Of a stretch of 19,286 bases of DNA, positions 1-9,045 are shown piece after piece. Each line of letters opens with the position of its first letter. Position 1 is the stretch's first letter. The notes under the pieces are model-generated. The model made no database searches and was not told where the DNA came from. It saw nothing but the letters and a program-made list of their open reading frames with translations. This DNA comes from Cudoniella acicularis. Its lineage: Eukaryota > Ascomycota > Leotiomycetes > Helotiales > Helotiaceae. The translations under genes were made by a program, and so were the position numbers. The stretch spans positions 1 through 19,286 of the forward strand of contig JAAMPI010001121.1 in assembly GCA_013054445.1 (NCBI GenBank), in the 5' to 3' direction.

Positions 1-288
1 TGGAAGTTGAATACTATGCCCTTGCTGAGCAGTGTGTCGTGCAGGCTGACACTGGCAGCTGTTGTCTGTTACCAGTAGTGTCGGACTCTCATACCCTTAC
101 AAGGACTCGATCGTATGGGTTCAGAGGTATCCAGTCTATCCTAAGCAAGGAATTAGCAAATGCCTTGAATCAACGAACAGTTTCGCCGCGACGTCTAGGC
201 TCCAGCTCGCCAAGTAAGTTTGTTGACACAGGAGGGAACTCGTCAGCGGAAAGCGTACTCGTGATTTGAAAAAGGGCGTAGTATGTGT

Positions 289-353
289 GCGATCGAGATC
301 GAAATTGAGATCGAGACGGAGATGGGGGTGGAGATGGGGGTGGAGATGGAAGT
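289..353. repeat. purine-rich microsatellite, 12-nt units
   Basis: A GATCGA/GAGATC hexamer-like stretch (289-317) runs into three tandem 12-nt units, GGAGATGGGGGT at 318-329 and 330-341 and a variant GGAGATGGAAGT at 342-353. The strand is almost pure purine with G5 runs, so slippage or unusual secondary structure is possible. It is not part of a supported gene. Confidence 0.85.
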
Positions 354-564
354 GGAGTTGGCGATGGAGACCGCGCGGTGCTCACAGAGGCACCTGCAGA
401 GGTGAGGCACAAGCCGTGGCTGGTGCAAGTTTCGATCACGTGCTGTAGTCTCAGGCTACTGTGCTCGGCTGGCAAGTTTCCCTCCCATAGGCTCTACTTA
501 TCCGACCCGAAGTCGTCCTCTGTATTCGTTTTTGAAGACCGCGTCCCATTTTTCCCTCGACGAA

Positions 565-595
565 CACCATCACCGTCACCGTCACCATCACCACC
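565..595. repeat. CACCRT hexamer microsatellite
   Basis: Tandem hexamers alternating CACCAT and CACCGT, about five units, with no supported coding frame. Read as protein it would give His/Arg- or Ser/Pro-type low complexity, which explains the spurious open frames around it. Confidence 0.8.
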
Positions 596-635
596 GCGCC
601 ATTGCTGCTACCCGACAGTGCGACGTTGACATGAG

Positions 636-653
636 GCCAAAGCCAAAGCCAAA
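636..653. repeat. GCCAAA triplicated hexamer
   Basis: Three perfect tandem copies of GCCAAA. It is the third short hexamer tract within 400 bp, supporting the view that this flank is slippage-prone intergenic DNA. Confidence 0.8.
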
Positions 654-1461
654 TCGAGCCACCGCACATCAAGTGGTGTATCTAGGCAACTGGTGCAAAA
701 GCAAAGCTGCAGACAACAGGATGCCCCGGATGGGTGTGTGTTGTTTTAGCTACCGTTTCAAGCCTCTTTTCTGACTCGAGCCACCTGCCGCCAGTTCTCG
801 GCAGCGGGCACCTCCATACTCCAGAGTTGCCACCGCAGTGGTTTGGGCACTGGCTCGCGATCAGTAGTGTTACTGATTACATTGGCGGTGGTCAGTGGTC
901 CCGGAGGTCTCTTCTGCGTCGAGTGTCCACTGTCCACTGTCCTCTCCTTGCTTCTTGCCGGCTACCTCCCATTTTGGAACTCCACCTATTCAACCTACAT
1001 GTCTTGGGTTACTCCCTGTCGTGACCTGGATCTGGTCCACGATCCCCGATCCATCGACACAGCATCAGACGAGGAGGGATGACCCTGGCCCTTTAAAACA
1101 TCACTGTCGAGATCACTTTCTCGAAACTCAACATCAGGGTTTTCGTACCACGCGGAGCGCAGGCACTGGCTATATGATTTCTCATTGGAATATGCTTCCA
1201 TATCTTCCAATGTTGAAACGGGGACGCCTCCACGTCTATTCAAGATCCCACTTCCCTGTAACACTGTGTCTAGAGATATATCACATCTCTCAAGCCATGT
1301 CAACGGATGAGGAAGGGCCTGATCGCTTGCTTCATTGTTTATGCCCTGTTAAGCACACAATCCTTTTCAAACCGCCCTTTTCCACTTACCCAATCGCAAC
1401 TCCACCAAATTTGCTGATGGTCATTTCTTTAAAGTCGAACCGGCAGTAAACTGGGATCACG

Positions 1462-3713
1462 ATGGTCAATACCGGAAAGCCCTCCAAGGGCTGTTATATG
1501 TGTAGGTCTCGACGGATCAAAGTACGTAAACTGTGTCGTCAACTCAGGTTGTTGGGCATCCGCCTAGAAGATGCATTCGCTAACAACTGGCAGTGTGACG
1601 AAGGAAAACCAAGTTGCATACGTTGTCAAAAATCGAAAAGAGTCTGCCCTGGATACCGAGATGCGTTCGAGCTCAATTTGCGAGATGAAACGAAATCGAC
1701 GAAGAAGAAAATGTCGCGAATGATCAACCACCGCCCGTTTGTCGACGGTGTTAGCAAATTCGACGCTCACCACGAAATCATCAATTCTCCGGATGGTCTC
1801 CTGATGACGACTCCTATTACCACTGCCAATTTGAGCATGTACGATACTTTTGTTCCTCCTTGGAGCAGCTTTACAAAAGGCCACCATTGGAGGAGCTCTA
1901 TAAGCAGCATTACACCCCCCCAGCTCATCAGAAATTTCTACTCCGAACTCTTCACAATCATTAGTTTTGCATTCAGGATGTTTATCTAAGCACATGTCCA
2001 CTCCAATAGACCAGCAAGCGGCGTGTTTTTTTTCTTTCAAATTTCATTCTACTTCCAGAGCATGGGATTTTGAGGGGATATCTAGATTTCCTGATTCCAC
2101 ATATAAAAGCCGAAAAGCCAAATCCATCGTTTCTTGCCGCATTTTCCGCAGTTGCTCTTGCTGCTCTCGGCACACGCCCGAATTCCAAGGCTTTACTTCC
2201 CAAAGCCGACATGGCCTATGTTAAAGCTTTAAAGAAGATAAATTGTACTTTAAGAGATGCACAGATGGCATCAGATGACTCGATGTTGGCAGCTGTGCTG
2301 ATGCTTTCGTTCTTTGAGGTATGAGCAAATGCGAAATTGTTTGCTGTGGCATAGTTAACAAGTATTTAGCAATTAACCGCACCGCGTCTGAATCCGGAAG
2401 CATGGAGTTCGCACGTTGATGGAGCTGTAGCCCTTTTAAAGGCCCGAGGGCCAGACGAATTTCAGACCCCGACAGGCCGTGAAGTGTGGAATACGGTTAG
2501 AGCGATGATGGTAAGGAGTCAACTTATGAAATAATCGCCTGATGATCCTCAAATGCTGACAAGGTCTAGGCTATTCAGTGTATTGCAAATTCTAGGAGGG
2601 TCGATCTTGGTGTCGAGTGGTGGATGGCAGTACCTGCTAAAGACGGCCTCTCGCATCAATTCGCCAGTCTCAACATCAAAGTTGCGGATTTAAGATCAGA
2701 CACTGATATTGTCACCGTTATGCCTCACACCTCCAAGAACTACGAGGCGGTTTTGAAACTCCTCCGACAGGCTGAGGAGCTTGAAAGAGAGTATGAGGAG
2801 TGGTTTTCAAAGCTGAAGGGGCCCTGGGAAGTGAAATCCGTAGCGTGGATCGACAGCAGCGAGATTTCGGATCTTACCACCTCTCTAGTTCATCCCGGAA
2901 AGGTGGATTCATATTCGGAAATGTGGATGGCATATCACCACAATATCGGCCGATCTTCACGTTTATTCATTTGGGCGACCATCCTCCGTTGCATAGCATG
3001 GCTGTGTGATTCCCGCGACTACAGCCTCACTCCTGAGTATAACAAGGCTTCACAAGTCTGTCGACAACTGATCGAAGACACGGTTGCAAGCGTACCATTT
3101 GTTTTTGGATGGAAGAAGGGTATAAACGAGTTCATGGCGGACAATTCATCATTTGCCTGTGGGAGCACTGAAAACCCAGAAGTCAAATCTTTATGGGGGA
3201 TTTTTGTGATGTGGCCTCTTTTTGCAGCAGCGTCTTCGGACTTTGCTTCCGTCTCACAACGGACATTCTTGAGAGGAAGACTTTCATATATCTCCGAGGC
3301 TTTGGGTATTTACCAAGCTAGTGTATTGCTTCGAGTCAGTATTGCTGTCTTATGTCCAATGCTTCTGCTAACACTTATAGTTTAATATCTTTTTCCCTTC
3401 CTTATATATTGAGCGGTCAAGGTCGAACTCAAGGATACATCAATGCTTCCCGAACAAGTCAGAGGACGAATTCTTGGTAGCATCCCCAAAGCCCGTCCCA
3501 AAATCCATGCAAACTACTTCGATACCCGCCACCACTCCCGAGATAACTTTTCCAACTCCAATGAATTCCAGTCCAAGTCCCATACAATTTAGCAGCCCCG
3601 AGAAGGACCCAATTTGGTCGAATTGCGGTGGCGCCAATCCTTTTCCCGTTGCAGACGACCTTGGATTTTCCTCGGACAAGATCCATGAACTTATTGATTT
3701 TACGACTGCTTAG
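1462..3713 (+). CDS. Zn2Cys6 fungal-specific transcription factor (frameshifted as read)
   Basis: Nuclear DNA-binding regulator. Exons: 1462-1521, 1594-2318, 2370-2510, 2570-3334, 3381-3713; all four introns are phase 0 and 46-72 nt, with GT..AG ends and branch sites such as GCTAAC and GCTGAC. Splicing the first intron assembles a perfect C-x2-C-x6-C-x6-C-x2-C-x6-C cluster (CYMC, then CDEGKPSCIRC, then a final C), a Gal4-type binuclear zinc finger, at residues 11-34. Downstream blocks such as RGYLDFLIPHIKAEKP, AFSAVALAALGTRPNSKALL and HVDGAVALLKARG match the Fungal_trans_2 (PF11951) regulatory domain as I know it. Exon 2 does not read through: the frame moves +1 at the C7 run 1915-1921 and again at the T8 run 2026-2033. 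Allowing one fewer base in each gives about 673 residues, normal for the family. The target genes cannot be told. Either the copy is a pseudogene or the two homopolymers are miscalled. Confidence 0.88.
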
Positions 3714-4354
3714 CGAATTCACTCTTTAAATGGGAAAGGCTTCACTCGCTGGATAGCACGGCACAGCATTCAGAAACTTTACTCTTCCTGTCACTATTAC
3801 AGCGTTGTATTATTGGTAAATTCGGGGATATTAGTACTTGTTTGCGGAGACGGCCGCTGGATGACCCATCCTGCGAAACTTTTAAAATATTGGGTTGGTT
3901 TGGGTAGATTGTACCACTTGTACATGTCAGGGTGATTTTAATTCACGACGTCATGACTCAAACTTTGTATTTTATCTGCAAATCTATACATTTGAATTGC
4001 CACCGTCTTTCATTAAAGGTTGAAATTTGGTATAATGTTATATTCTAGGCCAAACATGAAAAAATTGTTTATAGTGTCAAGTGCGCTACAAAAGCGGATC
4101 CAGAATAACAGTTCATTGACATCCACAAAATCTACCAGATATATTTAGTATCTCAGATCGCCCCTCCCATCTCAACCCCCAAATCCCACTCACGAAGCAG
4201 AACCCTTCTACACACCACACCACACTACATCACCTCGTACCAACCTTACCATCAATCCCCACCTCGAGTTTCGAATCCGGCTCGGCTCGCATCACTTTAT
4301 CATCCCGTCCCGACCGGCTCCCACAGACTCAGCGTTCCTGTCAGGTTTATAATC

Positions 4355-4435
4355 ATGCAGTTCGCCCCGATCCCTTTGCTTGCACTGGGATTCCATTCTA
4401 ACTTTATGACTGACATGGAAAATTCTTGCTTCTAG
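4355..4435 (+). other. orphan short ORF after a CT-rich leader
   Basis: An ATG preceded by about 180 bases of C/T-rich leader opens a 26-codon frame beginning MQFAPIPLLALGF, which looks like the start of a secretory signal or hydrophobic anchor, and stops at TAG 4433-4435. The tail of the ORF (TGACTGAC, then CTTCTAG) resembles an intron 3' end, but no GT donor lies between the ATG and that acceptor. This may be the surviving 5' end of a broken gene or simply chance. No product is assigned. Confidence 0.25.
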
Positions 4436-4468
4436 AATGTGTCATTGATTCTGAACCGAGGCTCGTGG

Positions 4469-4546
4469 TAATGCGTTTTCGTGTTCGTTTTTGTTTGTGG
4501 CGTGGATGATAAGGGAGTGAGTGGTTAATAATGCGTTTTCGTGTTC
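4469..4546 (+). repeat. 18-nt direct repeat, 60-nt spacing
   Basis: TAATGCGTTTTCGTGTTC occurs at 4469-4486 and again at 4529-4546, both preceded by GTGGT with a 4-base difference in spacing. The flanks differ, so this is a local partial duplication rather than a long tandem array. It lies just upstream of the HET relic; no function is evident. Confidence 0.85.
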
Positions 4547-4646
4547 ATGTTTTTAATGCAGAGCTTTATATGTCAATATAACGATAGTGTCGTTACTTTT
4601 TTGCTAAGGTTATGACTGTTATTCTGCAAGAGCCTTGGCAAACTAG

Positions 4647-6545
4647 CAATGCTTTCTGGAGCTCTTTAAATATCTCAACAGGCCTGTGAGCTTCCTACTC
4701 TCTCTCTTCATTCCCCGTGAACTTCTAAATTTAAGAGCAATTAGCAACATACTGAATATCTTGCCTTTGCAGAATCGTAACACCTTGTTACTTTTCATTG
4801 TTTTGAGTACTCTGCCTATCATATACCTAACCCGTCTAATCTCTTCTCAGACTAGCGACCAGTTTGCACCTACTCAATTAGTATATACACCGTTGCAAGA
4901 CTCGCCAGAATCTATCCGTTTGGCCTACCTTCAACCTGGAGAGGGAAGCGCTCCAATAAAGGTCAACCTAGCCCTTTTCAAACTAGACATTCAACCTGAG
5001 TATCGTGCTCTGTCATATACCTGGGGAGATCCAACAATAACGAAACGGATCTTCATCGATGGGTATGAGTTCACAGTGAGGAATAACCTCTGGTCGGCGC
5101 TATATCACCTACGGCATCAAAGGGTCAATTGGAAAGACTTCATTAGCCTAGTACGTTATTACTCTGAAGTCGAATGCGACTTTCCCAACGTCAAGAGAAT
5201 TCTAGCACTCAATGACCTTCGAAACTCGGGAACTCTTATCGGGGAGATGTACTCACTCTTCCACCTGTTGAGTTCCTTTCGGGACGTCTTCTGTGGGGAT
5301 CCAAGGGATAAGATCTATGCTTTTCTCGGAATGGCCAATGACTATACCAAGAGAGAATTTCCTGTTGATTACAGCAAGTCCTTGTTCGAGGTCTACCAGG
5401 ATATTGTAAAATTTCACCGAAAATCTTCTCGAGATTCAACTTCACTTGCGATAGAGATGATATACTTTAGCGCTCTGGTTCGGCGATTATTGTCACGAGA
5501 GTCTGTTAATGCATACAAACTTGAGAAACGCTTTTGAGAATGGGAATGGAATTTCGAGGAGAAAAGGGACGTATCTTCTCCTGTAAAACGATTCTTTCGT
5601 ATTTGGAAAAAGTTCCTCCTGGGCCCGGGGGGAGGGAGCCTAGAATCTCTCAGCCCGGAAGACTTTGAAGCTCGGCGTCCCTGGGAGGCACGGGAAAATG
5701 AAACAAGAGACATTCTCATCGAATGGCTACCCCACTATACGGGAAAAGCACCATTTAGCTTGCTAGATTACTGGACTAGCGACCAGAATGATACCTCACC
5801 TTTTTGGTCAGGGTATGACATAGACGACATCGATGCAACGTCACCGTATTGGTCTCAAGACCATCCGGAAAACCTGGAAACTTGGCAATTGGATAAAGAG
5901 AGCACGGGAACTACGATCTAAGGTATCCAAGTCAAAGGCTTTATCTCGGGCGCAATAGTAAAATTGGGGCCTCGCTTGGACAACTCGCTGAGTCCCGATG
6001 CCATATTGCAAAAATTCAACCCTTTCGTATCTCAACGGATTGAAAGTTGGAAAAGAACGATATCACGAACAGAGAAACTAATAACGATCCTGATTGATAA
6101 CAACCCTCAAAAATGGACAAGAAAGTGGCATTTATCGAACTTCGAACTATCGTTTAAGCGACCCGCTTCTATGAATATCCTGCGGCATACTTCTTGGTCC
6201 AAGAACGAATATGAAACCCGGCATGTTTTTCTCGGAACGGGAGAAATCATGGGTCTGATGATTCCTTCGAGGGCCCGGCCCGGGGACTATATATGTCAGT
6301 TCTGGGAGTCGGAGGCTGCTGCTATTGTCCGTCTTCAGCTGGATGGCTCATTCAAGGTCGTTGGGAGATCAGGGGTTGTCGGTGATAGAAGCGGGAAGGA
6401 ATTGGATATTCTGCATGACAAGAAACTGTTCACTGAGTCAAAATACGGAGTTGATCTGGAGATGGATCTAATGACTTTAACTGCTCTCTCGGTGGATACA
6501 TTGTATTTGCTGTTTATGGACCTGGATAAGAGATTTCGGATTTGA
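4647..6545 (+). pseudogene. HET-domain (heterokaryon incompatibility) gene relic
   Basis: HET proteins (PF06985) control fungal non-self recognition and cell death after hyphal fusion. One reading frame stays coherent from 4647 to 6545. It contains a hydrophobic segment (about 4779-4835), the HET opening motif YRALSYTWGDP (5001-5033), the downstream motif DPRDKIYAFLG (5298-5330), and a C-terminal PGDYICQFW block (6279-6305) of the kind seen near the end of HET proteins. The frame has no ATG before the HET motif. It is interrupted by TGA at 5535-5537 and TAA at 5919-5921. The sequence passes from the LRHQR part of the HET N-terminus (5111-5123) straight into NWKDF (5127-5141), which normally follows the CG..W block. 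The LWIDAICINQ and VWVVQE core, roughly 110-150 residues, is absent. An ATG exon at 4612 with donor GTGAGC at 4686 was considered but does not join in frame at the obvious acceptor. Most likely non-functional. Confidence 0.85.
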
Positions 6546-6758
6546 GAGCAAATATATTTATACTCGATCTCGAATATAGAATGTGGTTGTTTGGGTAGCT
6601 CATCAATTTGTACGTCGCTATCTCATTACAGCTCAGTAATTCCAGATGTGTCAAATGTCATGGTATGCCAGACGCCTTTTTGCAAATCATGTCTTCTCAA
6701 TGCCATGCCATGCCATTCATAACCCCATTCTCAGCCCAGACTTTCCATTTCATGACAT

Positions 6759-7376
6759 TTATGCTGTTCGCTTTCCCTTGGCGTTCTTCTTGGGGGTGTC
6801 ACCGATGCTGAGGTCTGTTGTTTGTAAGATTAGCAAGATATCCTTGAAATCTCAAAAATCCCGGAACTGAAATCTTGCGAAAGAAGCGCGCGGGGAAGGC
6901 GACTAGGGAAACGTACTGGGAGGTAGTGACTGCTTCAACTTCTCGACCTTCTCTGAATCCTTCAAGACGAGGGTGTACAGGTGTCTTTGGCAGCGGACCT
7001 TGAACTTGACAGTCGATGACTTCTTGTTGCGCTTTATGCGGGCAGCTATTTCCTTCTGTCAGCCTCCATGCTTCCCAATCGTTCTTTTCCTTCTCTGCGG
7101 GTGAGATCTCCTCCTCCTTCCCCATCTCATCTCCTCAACTCCCAGTATTGAAGCGCAACCATTCCTCGTGATAGGGGTAATAACGTACAGGAAGCATCCT
7201 TGCGTCTGCAAATCTCAATGAACTGTATTCATGGCACATATTAGCACAATTCCATTTCTCGATTTCCCTTCTTATCATTTCATCATCCTGCTCCCGCACA
7301 ACTTCCTCCCTCTTAAACTCCAAATTCCAGGAGATGCAAAACTCACGTTCTTGATATCTGAAATTTCGCGAGGCAT
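6759..7376 (-). CDS. rpl38: large-subunit ribosomal protein eL38 (RPL38)
   Basis: Cytosolic 60S ribosomal protein. Exons on the minus strand: 7376-7347, 7222-7189, 7045-6917, 6814-6759, joined at phases 0, 1 and 1 to give 82 residues plus TAA, the expected size. The spliced product starts [10 protein letters not shown], continues [20 protein letters not shown] and [20 protein letters not shown], and ends [20 protein letters not shown] plus a short basic tail; this pattern is diagnostic of eL38. Introns have GTGAGT/GTACGT donors and GCTAAT or GCTGAC branch sites, but at 124, 143 and 102 nt they are two to three times longer than the usual 50-60 nt introns in this window. That is common for the first introns of fungal ribosomal protein genes. 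It diverges from the gene at 7813. Longer open frames here are read-through of introns. Confidence 0.95.
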
Positions 7377-7812
7377 CTTGGCGGTGATTTTTCTGTCGAG
7401 GAATTGAGTGGTGTCGGAATTGGCGGCGCGTTGATTGTGGTCTTGAAATTGCTCGTCGAAATTTCCGTTGTGGGAGTGTTAGGTAAGCAGTCTCGGTTGT
7501 GATAAGAGAGCGAAGGGCTCGGGTCGATAAGGCAAGAGGGATGCCTGGTTTGAAAGCCTTGGCAAGGGGAAATGTGGCGCAGTCATGTGAGGCTGGTGAC
7601 GCGGTCTTTTGTTTAGAGGGGAAGGGAAAGGTGTTCTGTTTTATTGAATGTATTTAATGACTGAAAGTTTGTGAGGCTATCTTCTCATTCAATCTCTGTT
7701 AACACCCTTTAAGGAGAGATTCAGAAGTTGAGCAACAAATATTCGACTGCTCCTCTCCCTCCCTTCAGGCTCTCCCTTTTACGCCACCTTCGTCAACTAC
7801 CCAAATTTCAAA
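7377..7812. promoter_or_regulatory. divergent intergenic promoter, rpl38 / 7813 gene
   Basis: The 436 bp between two start codons facing away from each other must carry both promoters. The right end (about 7750-7812) is a pyrimidine-rich leader for the + strand gene. I see no clear TATA box, and no ribosomal-protein promoter element that I would call with confidence. Confidence 0.5.
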
Positions 7813-8468
7813 ATGCCTACCCATTTGGATAAAGTTCTGAACTCAAAGGTATATAAAATTCCATCCAGCAGAAATTTTTTTTAACTGACATGTCAACAGA
7901 ACACATTTCTTGGTAAACGATACCCCAATTGAGGACTTTTGTATCGACGTGCTGATTGGGGGCCAAAAGCTTTTGCTGGTGTCATAACAGCTGCTGCTGC
8001 ATGGTCGATATGGGGTCAAGACATGTTTCCTCGTGAAAGTGACCCGAAAGGAGGTATTTCCTAATATCCAGTTGAAAATTAAATGATAGTGCTAATTAAT
8101 TCAAGACCCAGAAACATGGACGCATGAAGAAATGAGGCGGTGGTTGGCTGCTGTAAGTTCATTTGATTGCAATACCTGTGCACATAAAATCATTTTTTCC
8201 TTAGAAATTCTAGTCGAATTTGAGTTGTTTGAAGAGAATGAAAAGCCATTTCAAATTTTGTGTATGCAGCATGTTTTTGTGCTTTTGTTTTTGTTTTCCC
8301 TTCAATCTCGAATTCCACCTCCGCCTATAATATCTCCTCCTCCATGAGACATTCGGGTTGTAGATCTAACCATTGGTATAATAGAGGAACCTGCACCCAA
8401 GTCCCAAGGACACAAAAGAGGAGCTCCTCGAGAGGGTGAAGGCCAATTTAAGGGTTCCAAGAACTTGA
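7813..8468 (+). CDS. small protein with SAP/Ish1-like C-terminus, in-frame TGA
   Basis: Exons 7813-7848, 7900-8053, 8106-8152, 8385-8468 join at phases 0, 1 and 0 with good signals (branches ACTGAC, GCTAAT, TCTAAC), giving 106 codons plus TGA. The product has KRYPN, then GLLYRRADWGPKAFAG, an alanine-rich hydrophobic stretch ending WSIWG, and a C-terminal helical motif of the form W..EEM.RWLAARNLHPSPKD followed by EELLERVKANLRVPR. The last part resembles the short SAP/HeH/Ish1 type of helix-loop-helix repeat; the exact family name is not known to me. Codon 23 (7930-7932) is TGA, between KRYPN and GLLYRR, and no splice choice I could find removes it. The regular exon structure argues for a recently real gene. 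The stop could be a nonsense mutation, a base-call error, or a site of read-through. The next in-frame ATG (8023) would yield only about 53 residues. The third intron (232 nt) is unusually long. Confidence 0.68.
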
Positions 8469-9045
8469 GGAGGAATTGGGAATGATTACGGGGGATTCGT
8501 CGCGATTTCATATGTTGATATCTGCAAAGCAGGGCCTGGAAGTGGACAAGGAAGTTCAAGGACAGATTGATTTCTGAGGTATTCGCAGCACACCTGATAT
8601 TTGCACTCTTGTCTCTTGTTAAGACAGGATGTCATTCCGACGACATAGGATTTGCAGCTCTTTAGCTCTTCAAAGAAAGACTTGTGAAGACACGCATAAA
8701 TGTTATGATTTATTCGCATCGACTTATGTAACGTACTTACCCCTTTGTAAGCACAAATCAGCGTAAAAGATCCCATGCTTCGCTATTTTTGTTTCGTCAT
8801 AAGGTACCATCAATCTCAATCTCCTTCCCATCCATCCCCTTCACCTCACTATTGGTGTTTCCATAACTAGACTCATAAAAAATATGTTATGACTTTCCAG
8901 AACTCCCTGATGCGTCAAAACTCCGAAAATCCAGATGAAGGAAAGGGGTTGCCGACGCGAGCCTCGCTAATACGAGTTATTCAGAGTTCAAAAAGCCACT
9001 TCAATGCCTTTATCAACTCTTTTTCAGACGCGAAGATGAGAAAGC
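8469..9045. other. convergent 3' intergenic region
   Basis: This lies between the ends of two converging genes (stop at 8468 on +, stop at 9046 on -) and should hold both 3' UTRs. Open frames on either strand are short. A minus-strand frame at 8776-8486 begins with an ATG and has a GTAAGT donor soon after, but shows no recognisable protein pattern. Nothing is supported. Confidence 0.55.

Larger units (their letters stand above)
1..1461. other. gene-free, low-complexity left flank
   Basis: No convincing gene is seen on either strand. The open frames here are short, overlap in several frames, and mostly lack an ATG or any recognisable protein pattern. The region is rich in simple-sequence tracts (listed separately near 289-353, 565-595 and 636-653). 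Its right part presumably contains the promoter and 5' leader of the regulator starting at 1462, but no TATA or CCAAT element stands out enough to be called. Confidence 0.6.
3714..4646. other. intergenic region between regulator and HET relic
   Basis: AT-rich to about 4160, presumably including the 3' UTR of the regulator. It is then strongly pyrimidine-rich (4160-4350) like a fungal 5' leader, leading to a short ORF at 4355, and then AT-rich again. It contains a direct repeat (4469/4529). No complete gene is supported. Confidence 0.6.

Noticed and set aside
895..1449. 184-codon + strand open frame left of the regulator
   Set aside because: It starts with a non-ATG codon, has no recognisable motif, and overlaps several equally open frames in low-complexity DNA.
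1839..1976. An intron from GTACGA to CATTCAG as an alternative to the C7 frameshift
   Set aside because: The donor is phase 2 and the acceptor does not restore the downstream frame; no consensus branch site precedes it.
4266..4284. T-loop-like TTTCGAATCC (possible tRNA)
   Set aside because: The flanking bases do not form a T stem, and no A box, anticodon arm or acceptor stem is present.
4612..4855. Upstream ATG exon (4612-4685) with GTGAGC donor as the true start of the HET gene
   Set aside because: The obvious acceptor at 4772 leads to the wrong frame. A frame-compatible AG at 4855 exists but follows closely after another AG and removes the hydrophobic segment, so it is too weak to call.
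6799..7125. 108-codon minus-strand open frame
   Set aside because: It reads through introns 2 and 3 and uses the wrong frame of exon 3 of rpl38; the spliced eL38 protein explains the region.
7265..7290. Box C-like ATGATGA in rpl38 intron 1 (possible intronic C/D snoRNA)
   Set aside because: No box D (CTGA) at a suitable distance and no terminal stem were found in the intron.
8486..8776. 96-codon minus-strand open frame with ATG and nearby GTAAGT
   Set aside because: It has no family pattern, its composition is Cys/Lys-rich and irregular, and it lies where two 3' UTRs converge.
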